Program-made: the position numbers and the translations under genes
Part shown: positions 9,181-18,567 of the stretch, in pieces
Layout of the letters: every line of letters begins with the position of its first letter
Position numbering within the stretch: position 1 is the stretch's first letter
Source: Rossellomorea aquimaris
GTDB lineage: Bacteria > Bacillota > Bacilli > Bacillales > Bacillaceae_B
Direction: 5' to 3'
Assembly: GCF_020171925.1 (NCBI RefSeq)
Contig: NZ_JAIVAR010000001.1
Span: 1,240,001 to 1,304,000 of the forward strand
Length of the DNA: 64,000 nt
Notes under the pieces: model-generated
Seen by the model: only the letters and a program-made list of their open reading frames with translations
Databases searched by the model: none
What the model was told of the DNA's origin: nothing

Positions 9181-10303
9181 CCCTCAACTCTCCCTTCGGT
9201 GATTCTCTCTCTATCCATTCAGGAATCTCACGAATGAATTGATCGGCTTCTTCCAAACTTTCTTCAGGTATTTTCATTAAGACAGGTTTGGATATATCTT
9301 CGAGAAGCACGAATACAGGCATTCGGTCTTTTGATTTTTTATCATTTTTCATTTTTTCCAAAAGTTCGATGAACGGTGTATCATCCCCGACGGTCAAGTC
9401 ATATCCCAAAGATCCCACCCATTGGATGAATTCTCTGAGGTCGAATGATAGCCCAGTATATTTGGTACTGAGATAAAGGGCGTAAATCATACCGATCATG
9501 ACCGATTCACCATGGGTTCTCTTCCCATAGCCACTTGCACTTTCTACGGCATGGCCATACGTATGGCCAAAATTCAAATAAGCCCTGACGCCTTTTTCTT
9601 TCTCATCCTGCGACACGATCTCGCCTTTCACGTTGATTCCCTTAATAAGGCATTGCTCGATGAACTCATCCTGCAATTCATGAACAGAAGTGAAGCGGGT
9701 CTTCAAGTCAGCCAGGAAGTGTGCATCCGACAAGAACGCGTGTTTAATCACTTCTGCATAGCCTGATCGTATTTCTTCCGGGGGCAGACTCTTGAAGTAA
9801 TCCAGGTCGAAGAAAACGCGCTCGGGCTGATAGAATTGCCCGACCATGTTCTTCCCCAATGGATGATTGATCGCCACCTTCCCTCCTACAGCACTGTCAT
9901 GAGCAAGTATTGTAGTGGGTATACCTATAAAGGGGATGCCCCTCATATAGGTCGACGCAACAAACCCTGCGAGGTCCCCTATTGCCCCTCCGCCAAACGC
10001 CAAGACAATTGATTTCCTATCCACACCGTTTGTCAGTCCGTGCGTGATGGCATTTTGATAGACTTCAAAACTTTTCGCCTTCTCTCCCGCCGGCGCCTCA
10101 TAAATTGTAACTGGAAGGGATTTACTGAGTATGTTTGTGAATTCTTTGCCAAACAATGAGTACACCTGTTCATCCGCTATGACCCAGACCTTTGACAGGT
10201 CCGGGAATTCACTGGAGATGAAGCTTACTATTTCGTGTGTCATGCCGTTCCCCAAAATCACATCATACGATTTAGAGGACGTATGAATGGTAAGGTTTTT
10301 CAT
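9137..10303 (-). CDS. aroB: 3-dehydroquinate synthase
   Basis: 388 residues; converts DAHP to 3-dehydroquinate with NAD and a divalent metal. The motifs AFGGGAIGDLAGFVAS, PTTILAHDSAVGGK and the metal-binding region GYAEVIKHAFL, LNFGHTYGHAVES and RTHGESV are all present. It is about 26 residues longer than the B. subtilis enzyme: the extra C-terminal tail is charged and its last 44 bp overlap the start of aroH in another frame. It follows aroC with no gap (aroC stop at 10304). Confidence 0.97.
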   Translation of the reverse strand: MKNLTIHTSSKSYDVILGNGMTHEIVSFISSEFPDLSKVWVIADEQVYSLFGKEFTNILSKSLPVTIYEAPAGEKAKSFEVYQNAITHGLTNGVDRKSIVLAFGGGAIGDLAGFVASTYMRGIPFIGIPTTILAHDSAVGGKVAINHPLGKNMVGQFYQPERVFFDLDYFKSLPPEEIRSGYAEVIKHAFLSDAHFLADLKTRFTSVHELQDEFIEQCLIKGINVKGEIVSQDEKEKGVRAYLNFGHTYGHAVESASGYGKRTHGESVMIGMIYALYLSTKYTGLSFDLREFIQWVGSLGYDLTVGDDTPFIELLEKMKNDKKSKDRMPVFVLLEDISKPVLMKIPEESLEEADQFIREIPEWIERESPKGELRDDEGNQGSYHCPEK

Positions 10304-11476
10304 TTAATAATCCTTCGTTTCTTCTCTGAGAGCTTCCACATCTTTTTGGAGCTTCTCATATTGATCACTATGAAATTGATCTACGATTGCAGAAGCAAGT
10401 TCCCATGCCACCACGGATTCCGCCACTACACTTGCGGAAGGTACCGCACAGCTATCAGAACGCTCGATGCTTGCCTTGAATGGTTCCTTCGTGTCGATAT
10501 CCACACTTTGCAGAGGCTTGTATAATGTCGGAATAGGTTTCATTACGCCTTTTATGTGAATCGGCATGCCCGTCGTCATACCGCCTTCAAAACCGCCGAG
10601 GCGGTTCGTTTTCCTGTAATAACCTTTTTCTTCACTCCATAGGATTTCATCATGCACTTCACTTCCAGGCTTTCTTGCCATCTCGAAGCCAAGTCCGAAT
10701 TCTACGCCTTTAAATGCATTGATACTCATGATGGCCATGGCAAGTTTTGCATCCAGCTTGCGGTCATAATGAACATAACTGCCAACTCCTGCTGGCATCC
10801 CTTCTACAATGACCTCAACGACCCCTCCGATCGAGTCTCCGTTCTGCTTTGCCTCATCTATTAACTTCATCATACTGCTTGCAGCATTTTCATCCAGGCA
10901 ACGGACTGGGGATTCTTCTGTCCTTGTTTTTAAATCTTCCATTGAATCATAGTTGAGGTTTTCAGCTTTGATTCCACCGATCTCCAATACATGTCCGACC
11001 ACTTCGATGCCTAGTAGGTTAAGAAGCTTCTTCGCCACAGATCCTGCTGCCACCCTGACAGTCGTTTCCCTGGCAGATGATCTTTCAAGGACATTCCTGA
11101 GATCACGGTGACCATATTTCATGCCGCCTACAAGATCGGCGTGCCCCGGCCTCGGACGTGAAATCCTCCTCTTCACATCCTCGGCTTCCCCAGGGGATAA
11201 TGATTCTATTCCCATCACTTTCGTCCAATGAGTCCAGTCTTTATTTTCAACTACAAGGCCTAATGGTGAACCGAGGGTATAGCCATGTCTGACACCCCCG
11301 ACGATTGAAACACGGTCTGTTTCAATCTGCATCCTTCGACCACGGCCATAGCCTTTTTGTCTCCTGGCCAAATCTTCGTTGATGTCTTCAGCCTCGATCG
11401 GCATCCCTGCCGGTAGCCCTTCAATGATTGTCGTCAATTGCGGACCGTGAGACTCACCTGATGTTAAATATCTCAT
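10304..11476 (-). CDS. aroC: Chorismate synthase
   Basis: 390 residues (aroF in B. subtilis naming), starting at the ATG that gives [14 protein letters not shown], with AAGGGGGAAAG upstream; an ATG six codons earlier is less fitting. It makes chorismate from EPSP using reduced flavin. Signatures include GESHG at residues 7-11, GYGRGRRM and [11 protein letters not shown] followed by [14 protein letters not shown]. First gene of the aroC-aroB-aroH-hisC-tyrA-aroA series. Confidence 0.97.
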   Translation of the reverse strand: MRYLTSGESHGPQLTTIIEGLPAGMPIEAEDINEDLARRQKGYGRGRRMQIETDRVSIVGGVRHGYTLGSPLGLVVENKDWTHWTKVMGIESLSPGEAEDVKRRISRPRPGHADLVGGMKYGHRDLRNVLERSSARETTVRVAAGSVAKKLLNLLGIEVVGHVLEIGGIKAENLNYDSMEDLKTRTEESPVRCLDENAASSMMKLIDEAKQNGDSIGGVVEVIVEGMPAGVGSYVHYDRKLDAKLAMAIMSINAFKGVEFGLGFEMARKPGSEVHDEILWSEEKGYYRKTNRLGGFEGGMTTGMPIHIKGVMKPIPTLYKPLQSVDIDTKEPFKASIERSDSCAVPSASVVAESVVAWELASAIVDQFHSDQYEKLQKDVEALREETKDY

Positions 11477-11589
11477 AACGCTTTCCCCCTTCAACTCGTT
11501 AAAGAATTATGTACCAATATAACATAAGTATAATATTCATTCCTAGTACTATAATCAAAAAATTTTGCACTTTTTAAAACTTCAGGTGT

Positions 11590-11650
11590 AAAAAAACACG
11601 ACTGCCCGGAGCAAGCCATATCATCCAGCATGCTCCTGACAGATCGTGTC
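11590..11650 (-). terminator. Intrinsic terminator after cheR
   Basis: Long imperfect hairpin (ACACGACTG...GGAGCA paired with TGCTCC...CAG.TCGTGT) followed on the minus strand by seven T residues. It separates cheR from the aro operon. Confidence 0.85.
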
Positions 11651-11654
11651 ATGA

Positions 11655-12428
<774 letters not shown>

Positions 12429-12653
12429 TCATTCTCACTCTTTCTGCTATTACATGAAATATTTATGTATATATGATATATCGAACAAGGATATGAATTA
12501 TTAACAATCGTTTTCATAAACTTTTTACCGACGTAATTAAACAGCTCTGGCCCATTTCATATATAACAAGGCTATGCAAGGGGTTCTTCGTCTCTTACTC
12601 CAACCTGCGGCTCAATCAGATTTAAAAAACTCCGCCTCATTTAAAAATGAAAC

Positions 12654-12682
12654 TAAAAAAGACAAGCCATCGCTGACTTGTC
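12654..12682 (-). terminator. Terminator after ndk
   Basis: Stem GACAAG...CTTGTC with a loop of about ten bases, followed on the minus strand by TTTTTTAG. The remaining 220 bp up to cheR show nothing else I recognise. Confidence 0.7.
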
Positions 12683-12701
12683 CCGCCTATCATTATAGTG
12701 A

Positions 12702-13148
12702 TTAATAAATCCACTCATTCATCAATTTAGAGTATTCAACCAATTCTTCTTCCTTGAAGAATAAACCAATTTCACGTACAGCGCTTTCAGGAGAGTCAGA
12801 ACCGTGAATGATGTTCTTCCCTACCGTGAGACCGAAGTCACCGCGGATTGTGCCTGTTGCTGCATCTTTAGGATTAGTGGATCCCATCATTCCACGAGCC
12901 GTAGAAATGACGTTTTCCCCCTGCCATACCATGGCAAAAACTGGGCCGGAAGTAATGAAGTCTACCAATTCACCAAAGAAAGGTCTTTCTTTATGTTCTC
13001 CATAATGCTCTTCTGCAAGCTCATTGGAGATGCTCATCAGTTTGGCACCGACCAATTGAAAGCCCTTTTTCTCAAAACGTGATACGATATCACCGATTAA
13101 CCCTCTTTGTACACCGTCTGGTTTTACCATTAAAAACGTTTTTTCCAT
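12702..13148 (-). CDS. ndk: Nucleoside diphosphate kinase
   Basis: 148 residues from the ATG at 13146-13148; TAGGAG lies nine bases upstream, so the in-frame GTG three codons earlier is too close to serve. It transfers the gamma-phosphate of ATP to nucleoside diphosphates through a phosphohistidine. The active-site motif is [12 protein letters not shown] (His about residue 115), and [11 protein letters not shown] at the N-terminus is invariant in the family. It ends a stretch containing hepS, menG and hepT. Confidence 0.97.
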   Translation of the reverse strand: MEKTFLMVKPDGVQRGLIGDIVSRFEKKGFQLVGAKLMSISNELAEEHYGEHKERPFFGELVDFITSGPVFAMVWQGENVISTARGMMGSTNPKDAATGTIRGDFGLTVGKNIIHGSDSPESAVREIGLFFKEEELVEYSKLMNEWIY

Positions 13149-13250
13149 CTTCCCCACTCCTAATTATGTATGTATAGTCTGTCCGAGGACGTCCCACGAA
13201 AATAGTAACACTGTTTAGGGGTTTTGGCAACGTTTCCATTTTAAATTTTC

Positions 13251-14213
13251 TTAATATTTTCTTTTGCCGATGAAATTTGCAATATTCTTCAATGTCTTTT
13301 TCACACGGTTCTGAGGCAAGCTTTCTAAATCATCCAAGGCTTTGTCAAGATACATCCTGCTGACTCTATGGGCGCGGTCGATTGCATCAGTAGAAAGAAT
13401 AGCCGCGATCACCTTCTTCATCTCTTCTGCTGTCGTTTCTTCTGTTATCCGTTCGATTTCCTCTTTCAACCGGGGATCTTCCATCGCGTATAAGATGGGG
13501 AGTGTAATGTTCCCTTGCCATAAATCGCTTCCTGCCGGCTTACCCAACTCTTCCTCACTAGCCGTCAAATCGAGTATATCATCCGTGATCTGAAAGCTCA
13601 TGCCGACATTATAGCCGAATCGGAATAGCCTTCTATGGACTTCCTCGGGCGCACCTGAGGATATCGCCCCCAATTGACAACTAACGGCAATCAGCAAAGC
13701 AGTCTTCCGTTTGATCCTCAATAAATAATCCCTTAAATCCTGATCGTATCGGTACTTGTCCTTAATTTGCGCAATTTCTCCCTTGCATAACTCTACAATG
13801 GTGTTGGAAAGGATTTGATGAGCTTCGGGATTCTTGATGTTTGTCATGTATTCCAGTCCCCGGGCAAAAATATAATCACCCGTATACATGGCAATCCTGT
13901 TATCCCATTGCGCTTTGATCGTTGCTTTCCCTCTTCTCAATTCAGCATCATCGATGACATCATCATGAACGAGCGAGGCCATATGAATCAGCTCCAACGC
14001 CACAGCAGCATTCTTTACCAAGTCGATGTCGTAATCGCCGAATTTTGCAGAAAGCAAGACAAAAACAGGACGAATCCGCTTCCCACCTGCCTGTAATAGG
14101 TGAAGGGATGCTTGATTCAATAGCCGTGAATCTGATTCGATGGCCGTCTCAAGTTCCTTTTCAATCTGATCAATGTCTGTTTTTAGAAAGGAATAAATCC
14201 TATTTAGCTTCAT
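13251..14213 (-). CDS. hepT: Heptaprenyl diphosphate synthase component II
   Basis: 320 residues from the ATG at 14211-14213, 34 bp after the menG stop; the longer in-frame reading would overlap menG and has no family similarity. It is the catalytic subunit that elongates farnesyl diphosphate to the C35 side chain of menaquinone-7. Both Asp-rich motifs are present (VHDDVIDDAELRRG and QITDDILD), as is GGKRIRP for diphosphate binding. It works with HepS, encoded two genes upstream. Confidence 0.96.
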   Translation of the reverse strand: MKLNRIYSFLKTDIDQIEKELETAIESDSRLLNQASLHLLQAGGKRIRPVFVLLSAKFGDYDIDLVKNAAVALELIHMASLVHDDVIDDAELRRGKATIKAQWDNRIAMYTGDYIFARGLEYMTNIKNPEAHQILSNTIVELCKGEIAQIKDKYRYDQDLRDYLLRIKRKTALLIAVSCQLGAISSGAPEEVHRRLFRFGYNVGMSFQITDDILDLTASEEELGKPAGSDLWQGNITLPILYAMEDPRLKEEIERITEETTAEEMKKVIAAILSTDAIDRAHRVSRMYLDKALDDLESLPQNRVKKTLKNIANFIGKRKY

Positions 14214-14247
14214 ATTTAATCCACCCAGTTTACTGATTTGCGTATTT

Positions 14248-14952
14248 CTATTTCTTGTAGCCCACGTGCATTGCAGCCACGCCGCCGCTATATGGTTTAT
14301 ATAGTATATCTTTGAAGCCGGCTTCTTCAAACATTTCCGCAAGCTCCTTCATACCTGGAAAATCGCGGGCGGACTCTTGCAGCCATGAATACTCTGTAAA
14401 GCTTTTTGCCAGTAACCTTCCGAAAACAGGCATAATGAATCTGAAATACATATAATATAGCTGTCTGAAACCGAACATGGTAGGCTGGGATGTTTCAAGA
14501 CAAACGGCCATACCACCAGGTTTTAACACACGGTTCATCTCTTTTAAAACTTGCAGGTAGTCCGGGACATTCCTTAGCCCGAAGCCGATCGTTACGTAAT
14601 CAAAGGAATGATCTTCAAAAGGGAGCTCCATGGCATTCCCGTGAATAAGCTCAATATTCGAAAGGGACGAGTCCTTCACCTTTTCCTCGCCAATGGAGAG
14701 CATGTTCCGACTGAAGTCCAAACCGACTACTTTACCTTTTGGCCCGACTGCATGGCCGAGGGCCAAGGTCCAATCCGCGGTACCGCAGCATACATCCAAC
14801 GCCGAGGATCCTTCTTTGACGCTCATATGCTTCATTGTTTCTTTACGCCATTTTTTGTGCTGTTGAAAGCTAATGACTGAATTCATCTTGTCATAGTTTG
14901 AATAGATTTTTTCAAAGACTCCATGAACTTTTTGTTCTTTGGATTGTTGCAT
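14248..14952 (-). CDS. menG: Demethylmenaquinone methyltransferase
   Basis: 234 residues of the UbiE/MenG (MenH in older B. subtilis naming) family. It performs the last step of menaquinone synthesis, C-methylation of demethylmenaquinone with SAM. Motifs are [15 protein letters not shown] (SAM loop, near residue 50), [18 protein letters not shown] and [15 protein letters not shown]. It lies between hepS (5 bp away) and hepT, so the two prenyl synthase subunits and the methyltransferase share one operon. Confidence 0.96.
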   Translation of the reverse strand: MQQSKEQKVHGVFEKIYSNYDKMNSVISFQQHKKWRKETMKHMSVKEGSSALDVCCGTADWTLALGHAVGPKGKVVGLDFSRNMLSIGEEKVKDSSLSNIELIHGNAMELPFEDHSFDYVTIGFGLRNVPDYLQVLKEMNRVLKPGGMAVCLETSQPTMFGFRQLYYMYFRFIMPVFGRLLAKSFTEYSWLQESARDFPGMKELAEMFEEAGFKDILYKPYSGGVAAMHVGYKK

Positions 14953-14957
14953 ATTAT

Positions 14958-15767
14958 TTACCCTTCTTCCGCGTATAAATTCGTAGTGGACAAATGCTCA
15001 ATGAAAGGAAGAAACTTCACTAATAACTCTCTTGCCTCAGGAATGACCGGCTCTTTCCCTGCTACCTGCAATTCTATATCCTTTTGAACGCGATCCAATG
15101 TAAGATCGATGACCCCCAATACATCGCGGTCCTCCACTTGTTGTTGAGAACGGTTCAAGATCGTTTTCACTGCACTCTGAAAAATCGTTTCCTGTGAGTT
15201 ATTCACTGAAAGGCGCTCCTTCAAAAGCCTGTTATAAAGAAGAGAATCTGAAAGAAGGGAAACCCAGTCTTTCTTTTGGAAATGAGTATAGAAATTTGCA
15301 GGGATCGATGTTTCAATGATCCTTACACTCTCAATCAACTCTTCAATTGATGTGCATTCTTCTTTGTACATAGAAATTTTACATTCATTTATGTCTTTAA
15401 TGGCGCTCGCCAATACTTCAATCAGCTCAATATCTTCAGAATCAGACAGCATCTTGTAATAAAGACTGCTGAAGTATACCCCCGCGAGCACAGTTAATTG
15501 CCTTTCTTTGAGAGGATCCTTTTCCGATATCGTTACCTTCTCATGGGTCTCAAGGGCAACATGTAAAAACATAGCAGTAGAAATCCACTTCATTTCCTGT
15601 TCGGTGACCATCCTTTTACCGTCCATGAATGGAAGGAGCAAATAATTAATGAGCATGCGATCAACGTAAGGTTGGTCAATGTACTCCTTCAGATAAGAAT
15701 GATGAAGCTGCTCTTCTATGTATTGATGTATGATATTCGCTTGATGATTATAATCAGTGAATTTCAT
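14958..15767 (-). CDS. hepS: Heptaprenyl diphosphate synthase component I
   Basis: 269 residues, the HEPPP_synt_1 family. This non-catalytic subunit pairs with HepT and is needed for chain-length control and activity. The sequence is helical, lacks Asp-rich prenyl synthase motifs as expected, and shows no membrane segment. About 218 bp separate it from mtrB upstream, containing a hairpin that probably ends the folE-mtrB transcript. Confidence 0.93.
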   Translation of the reverse strand: MKFTDYNHQANIIHQYIEEQLHHSYLKEYIDQPYVDRMLINYLLLPFMDGKRMVTEQEMKWISTAMFLHVALETHEKVTISEKDPLKERQLTVLAGVYFSSLYYKMLSDSEDIELIEVLASAIKDINECKISMYKEECTSIEELIESVRIIETSIPANFYTHFQKKDWVSLLSDSLLYNRLLKERLSVNNSQETIFQSAVKTILNRSQQQVEDRDVLGVIDLTLDRVQKDIELQVAGKEPVIPEARELLVKFLPFIEHLSTTNLYAEEG

Positions 15768-15937
15768 GCCCTATGTCCCCATTTCTACTATGTTTCAAAC
15801 GATAAATTTCAGCAATAAATATTATACCATAAAACTTTCATGAATAGGGAACCAACGAACAGCCCCTCTCATGGTCCAGCACTACCTGCAGCCTCCAAGA
15901 TTCCATGACATAACTGGAAGACTGCCAAATAAACAAA

Positions 15938-15976
15938 GGGGACGACTAAGAATGATCGTTCTTTGTCCGTCCCTGA
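15938..15976 (-). terminator. Probable terminator after mtrB
   Basis: Imperfect stem-loop (GGGACG.AC..AAGAA with the complementary arm) just beyond the mtrB stop, followed on the minus strand by TTTGTTTATTT. The pairing has bulges, so strength is uncertain. Confidence 0.5.
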
Positions 15977-15985
15977 AATTGACTA

Positions 15986-16207
15986 TTATTTTTTGTTATC
16001 ACTCTCGATTTCTCCGTAGCTCGTCATGATGGTCGCCTTGCCCCTCACTTTGATCGCAGAAGTATGATCAGTGAATTGAGCAATCATCACTTCACCTTTA
16101 TCCAGCTTCTCAGAATGATGGAAACGAGTATCCGTACCTCTTGTCAGGCCGATTACATTCACTCCGTCTTCCGCTGCTTTGATGACAACGTAATCATTTG
16201 AATTCAT
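15986..16207 (-). CDS. mtrB: Tryptophan RNA-binding attenuation protein (TRAP)
   Basis: 73 residues, very close to B. subtilis TRAP ([25 protein letters not shown]). Eleven subunits form a ring that, when loaded with tryptophan, binds GAG/UAG triplets in leaders of trp genes and blocks their expression. Residues of the tryptophan pocket and the RNA-facing KVRG loop appear conserved. It follows folE by 20 bp, as in B. subtilis. The trp operon itself is absent from its usual place between aroH and hisC, so the targets must lie outside this window. Confidence 0.97.
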   Translation of the reverse strand: MNSNDYVVIKAAEDGVNVIGLTRGTDTRFHHSEKLDKGEVMIAQFTDHTSAIKVRGKATIMTSYGEIESDNKK

Positions 16208-16227
16208 TGTGACTCAACTCCTGTCAT

Positions 16228-16794
16228 TTACTTCTTAATAAATGAAAGCACTTCGTTACGGGCTTGAGAATCTTCCTTGAACGTTCCGCGCACTGCAGTC
16301 GTAACGGTACTGGAACCAGGTTTCTTCACGCCTCTCATGGTCATGCACATATGTTCTGCTTCAACCACAACCATCGCACCGTGTGGTTCAAGGGTTTCCA
16401 TGATTGAGTCTGCCACCGTAGAGGTGATCCTTTCTTGCAGCTGGGGCCTTTTTGCTACCGATTCAACAGCCCTCGCCAATTTACTGAGTCCCGTGACCCT
16501 TCCATTCCTTGGAATATACGCCACATGGGCACGGCCGTAGAAAGGCACTAAATGATGCTCACACATCGAATAGAAAGGAATATCTTTGACAAGTACCATT
16601 TCTTCGTGATCTTCACTGAAAATGGTCTGAAAGTATTCTTTCGGATCATGATCTATACCAGAAAATACTTCTGCATACATTTTTGCGACGCGTTTAGGTG
16701 TATCCAATAAACCTTCTCTATTAGGATTCTCTCCTATTGCTTCAAGAATTAAACGAACTGCTTCTTCAATTTGGCTGTGATTGACTTCTGCCAT
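16228..16794 (-). CDS. folE: GTP cyclohydrolase I
   Basis: 188 residues (mtrA in older naming). It opens GTP to dihydroneopterin triphosphate, the first step of folate synthesis. Zinc ligands and active site are visible: [20 protein letters not shown] (Cys and His ligands) and [12 protein letters not shown] with the second Cys. It forms the two-gene folE-mtrB operon downstream of hbs. Confidence 0.97.
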   Translation of the reverse strand: MAEVNHSQIEEAVRLILEAIGENPNREGLLDTPKRVAKMYAEVFSGIDHDPKEYFQTIFSEDHEEMVLVKDIPFYSMCEHHLVPFYGRAHVAYIPRNGRVTGLSKLARAVESVAKRPQLQERITSTVADSIMETLEPHGAMVVVEAEHMCMTMRGVKKPGSSTVTTAVRGTFKEDSQARNEVLSFIKK

Positions 16795-17020
16795 TATGTT
16801 GTCCTCCCACTATCACTTAAAGAAATAAACTAACATTGTTAATATTAGCATAAGCCAATAAACTCATCAAAGCCTAGTGCTTTCGAAGTTCATAATACGT
16901 GTTGAATTTCTGGGTAGAGCTAGAAAAACAGTCAATTTAAGAATCATCATTTATATGTTGACTGACAACATAATCAAATTATTTATGAACATACTAGTGA
17001 GTGAGGTGATCAGATCCAGT

Positions 17021-17052
17021 AAAAAAGAAAAAAGACCGCAACGAGTGCGGCC
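17021..17052 (-). terminator. Intrinsic terminator after hbs
   Basis: Stem CCGCA/TGCGG (extendable by a bulged pair) with loop ACGAG, followed on the minus strand by TCTTTTTTCTTTTTT. It ends the hbs transcript before folE. Confidence 0.8.
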
Positions 17053-17077
17053 TTTCCTTCACGCTCAAAGTATGTAA

Positions 17078-17350
17078 TTATTTTACAGCTTCTTTAAGCG
17101 CTTTACCTGGTTTGAAAGCAGGTACTTTGCTAGCTGAGATTTCGATTTCTTCACCTGTTTGTGGGTTGCGACCTTTACGGGCTGCACGCTCACGTACTTC
17201 GAAGTTACCGAATCCGATTAATTGTACTTTATCACCTTTTGCAAGTGAATCTTGAATTGTATCGAAAACAGCGTCAACCGCTTTAGTAGCGTCCTTCTTA
17301 GATAGCTCAGCAGCTTCTGCAACAGCATTGATTAATTCTGTCTTGTTCAT
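17078..17350 (-). CDS. hbs: DNA-binding protein HU
   Basis: 90 residues from the ATG at 17348-17350, preceded by GGAGGTGAATGGC; the 12 upstream in-frame codons contain this binding site and are not translated. It is the histone-like HU of Bacillus: [19 protein letters not shown], the beta-arm [18 protein letters not shown] and a C-terminal AFKPGKALK. It compacts the nucleoid and is essential in B. subtilis. Monocistronic, with a repeat-rich gap of about 1.2 kb upstream. Confidence 0.97.
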   Translation of the reverse strand: MNKTELINAVAEAAELSKKDATKAVDAVFDTIQDSLAKGDKVQLIGFGNFEVRERAARKGRNPQTGEEIEISASKVPAFKPGKALKEAVK

Positions 17351-17386
17351 GCCATTCACCTCCTCCCAAGGAAATGTCTCAGTCAT

Positions 17387-17744
17387 GATTCATTCACTTT
17401 AATATCATTAGTAAACAACTTTAGCGAATTCTATACATCAAGTATGGAAAAATCGCTTGAAAACGTTGCTGAATCAATACTCAACAACAATTCTGTTAAA
17501 AGATTATCATAATAGATTGTGCTTAGCAAGAATAAATCAAGAAATAATGGGAATCTTTTCTTATTTGATACATAAATGTAATAGAATGTCCTCTTTTTCC
17601 CTTTATATTGCTATTTCTTGAAGTTTTCCACCTCATTAAAATCGATCCATCACGACCATCGCTTTTAAACATTTCCCATTCAATCGGTCAAATAAACATG
17701 ATAAGTTGAAAAACCCTCCCCTCTTTTTAACTTCCCCTTCGATC
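17387..17744. other. AT-rich upstream region of hbs without genes
   Basis: No convincing reading frame on either strand. It must hold the hbs promoter or promoters, but I could not choose a convincing -35/-10 pair. The sequence is AT-rich with short T runs; it leads into the palindromic repeat at 17745. Confidence 0.5.
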
Positions 17745-17855
17745 GCCGCTGATGATTTCCGTGCAAGACTTCGCTTTCCGCGGGCGGTGGTGAGCCTCCT
17801 CGCCGCTTCGCTCCTGTGGTCTCACCTTACTCGCTTTTCCCGCAGGAGCTTATAT
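17745..17855. repeat. Bacillaceae-type GC-rich palindromic intergenic repeat
   Basis: A GC-rich island in AT-rich surroundings, beginning CGCCGCTGATGATTTCCGTG and ending TTTTCCCGCAGGAGC. It contains nested complementary arms (CCGCGGG/CCCGCAGG, GGTGAG/CTCACC, TCCTCG...). Closely similar sequences recur between genes in many Bacillus-related genomes as far as I remember; they resemble REP-like or mobile palindromic elements. No coding potential. Only one copy was noticed in this window. Confidence 0.65.
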
Positions 17856-17898
17856 TGAATCAATGTTCATGTTCAGGGTAAGGAGATGATGGTGTGGT

Positions 17899-18180
17899 GA
17901 CTGATGGAGGAACATAATTCATTCGATCCCACTAAAAACACTCGCTTTTCTTCTTTTTTAGCCCGTTAATTTGTCTTTTTTTAATAAAACCATCTGTTTT
18001 TTACTTAAAGAGGCTTTCATCCACCTTAAAACCATGTTGGAAGACATACCCTTTGGAGTATTCTGGTTGGTTTATTATCAAAAATGAACGACTTATTATC
18101 GAAAACAATGGATTTATTATCAATACCGGACCATTTATTATCAATAATCAAAATATATTATCAAAACCCGCCTCTTCATC
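17899..18180 (+). repeat. Iteron-bearing dispersed repeat, copy A
   Basis: Starts in a G-rich stretch, then CCCACTAA.AACACTC, then the conserved block CCCGTTAATTTGTC (17962-17975) with AATAAAACCATC, then ATACCC...GTATTCTGG (about 18050-18068), then five TATTATC iterons starting at 18073, 18094, 18115, 18136 and 18156 (spacings 21, 21, 21, 20). The iterons are followed by AA or GA runs and then variable 9-bp segments. A C-rich tail follows. The same plan recurs at copy B and copy C. A weak 67-codon frame through the iterons is probably chance, caused by the multiple-of-three spacing. Confidence 0.8.
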
Positions 18181-18236
18181 GATTGTCGTCACCCCGATAC
18201 CCCACGCCGCCTAGACCAACCACAAATCACGATCCC

Positions 18237-18480
18237 GATTCGGTGAGTGGTGGCCGGTTAAGAATCATACTCATCCAGCCCCACTAAGAACACTCCACTT
18301 TTCTACTCATAAGCCCGTTAATTTGTCTTTTTAATAAAACCATCCGTCTTTATTTAAAATCCAACTTCATAGCGTGTCATAACGTATACCCTTCTTGGTA
18401 TTTAGAGCAAGGTATTATCAAAAATGATGGACTTATTATCTTGGAAGGTTCTCATTTAAACTACTCCCCTCCATCAGTCT
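18237..18480 (+). repeat. Iteron-bearing dispersed repeat, copy B
   Basis: Begins at the G-rich CGGTGAGTGGTGGCCGG, followed by CCCACTAAGAACACTC, the block CCCGTTAATTTGTC (18314-18327) with AATAAAACCATC, then ATACCCTTCTTGGTATTT and only two TATTATC iterons, starting at 18413 and 18434 (spacing 21). It ends in CCCCTCCATCAGTCT, whose last part is the exact inverse complement of GACTGATGGAGG at the left end of copy A (17899-17910). Lies directly downstream of spoIVA. Confidence 0.75.
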
Positions 18481-18567
18481 GCATTTTTCTGGAAACCAGG
18501 TTAAAATAAAAAAATATTCTTTAGCAGAAAAAAAAAAAAGACCCTCAAAAGAGAGTCTCAAAGAGTT

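Noticed and set aside
13251..14342. hepT start 43 codons upstream
   Set aside because: That part overlaps menG and shows no prenyl synthase similarity; the internal ATG gives a normal N-terminus.
18073..18162. Regular repeats resembling a CRISPR array
   Set aside because: The conserved core is only 7-11 bp and spacers are 9-14 bp; no cas genes are near. The geometry is that of iterons, not CRISPR.
18084..18287. 67-codon plus-strand frame through the iterons
   Set aside because: It arises because the 21-bp period keeps frame; no ribosome binding site, no recognisable protein, proline-rich random tail.
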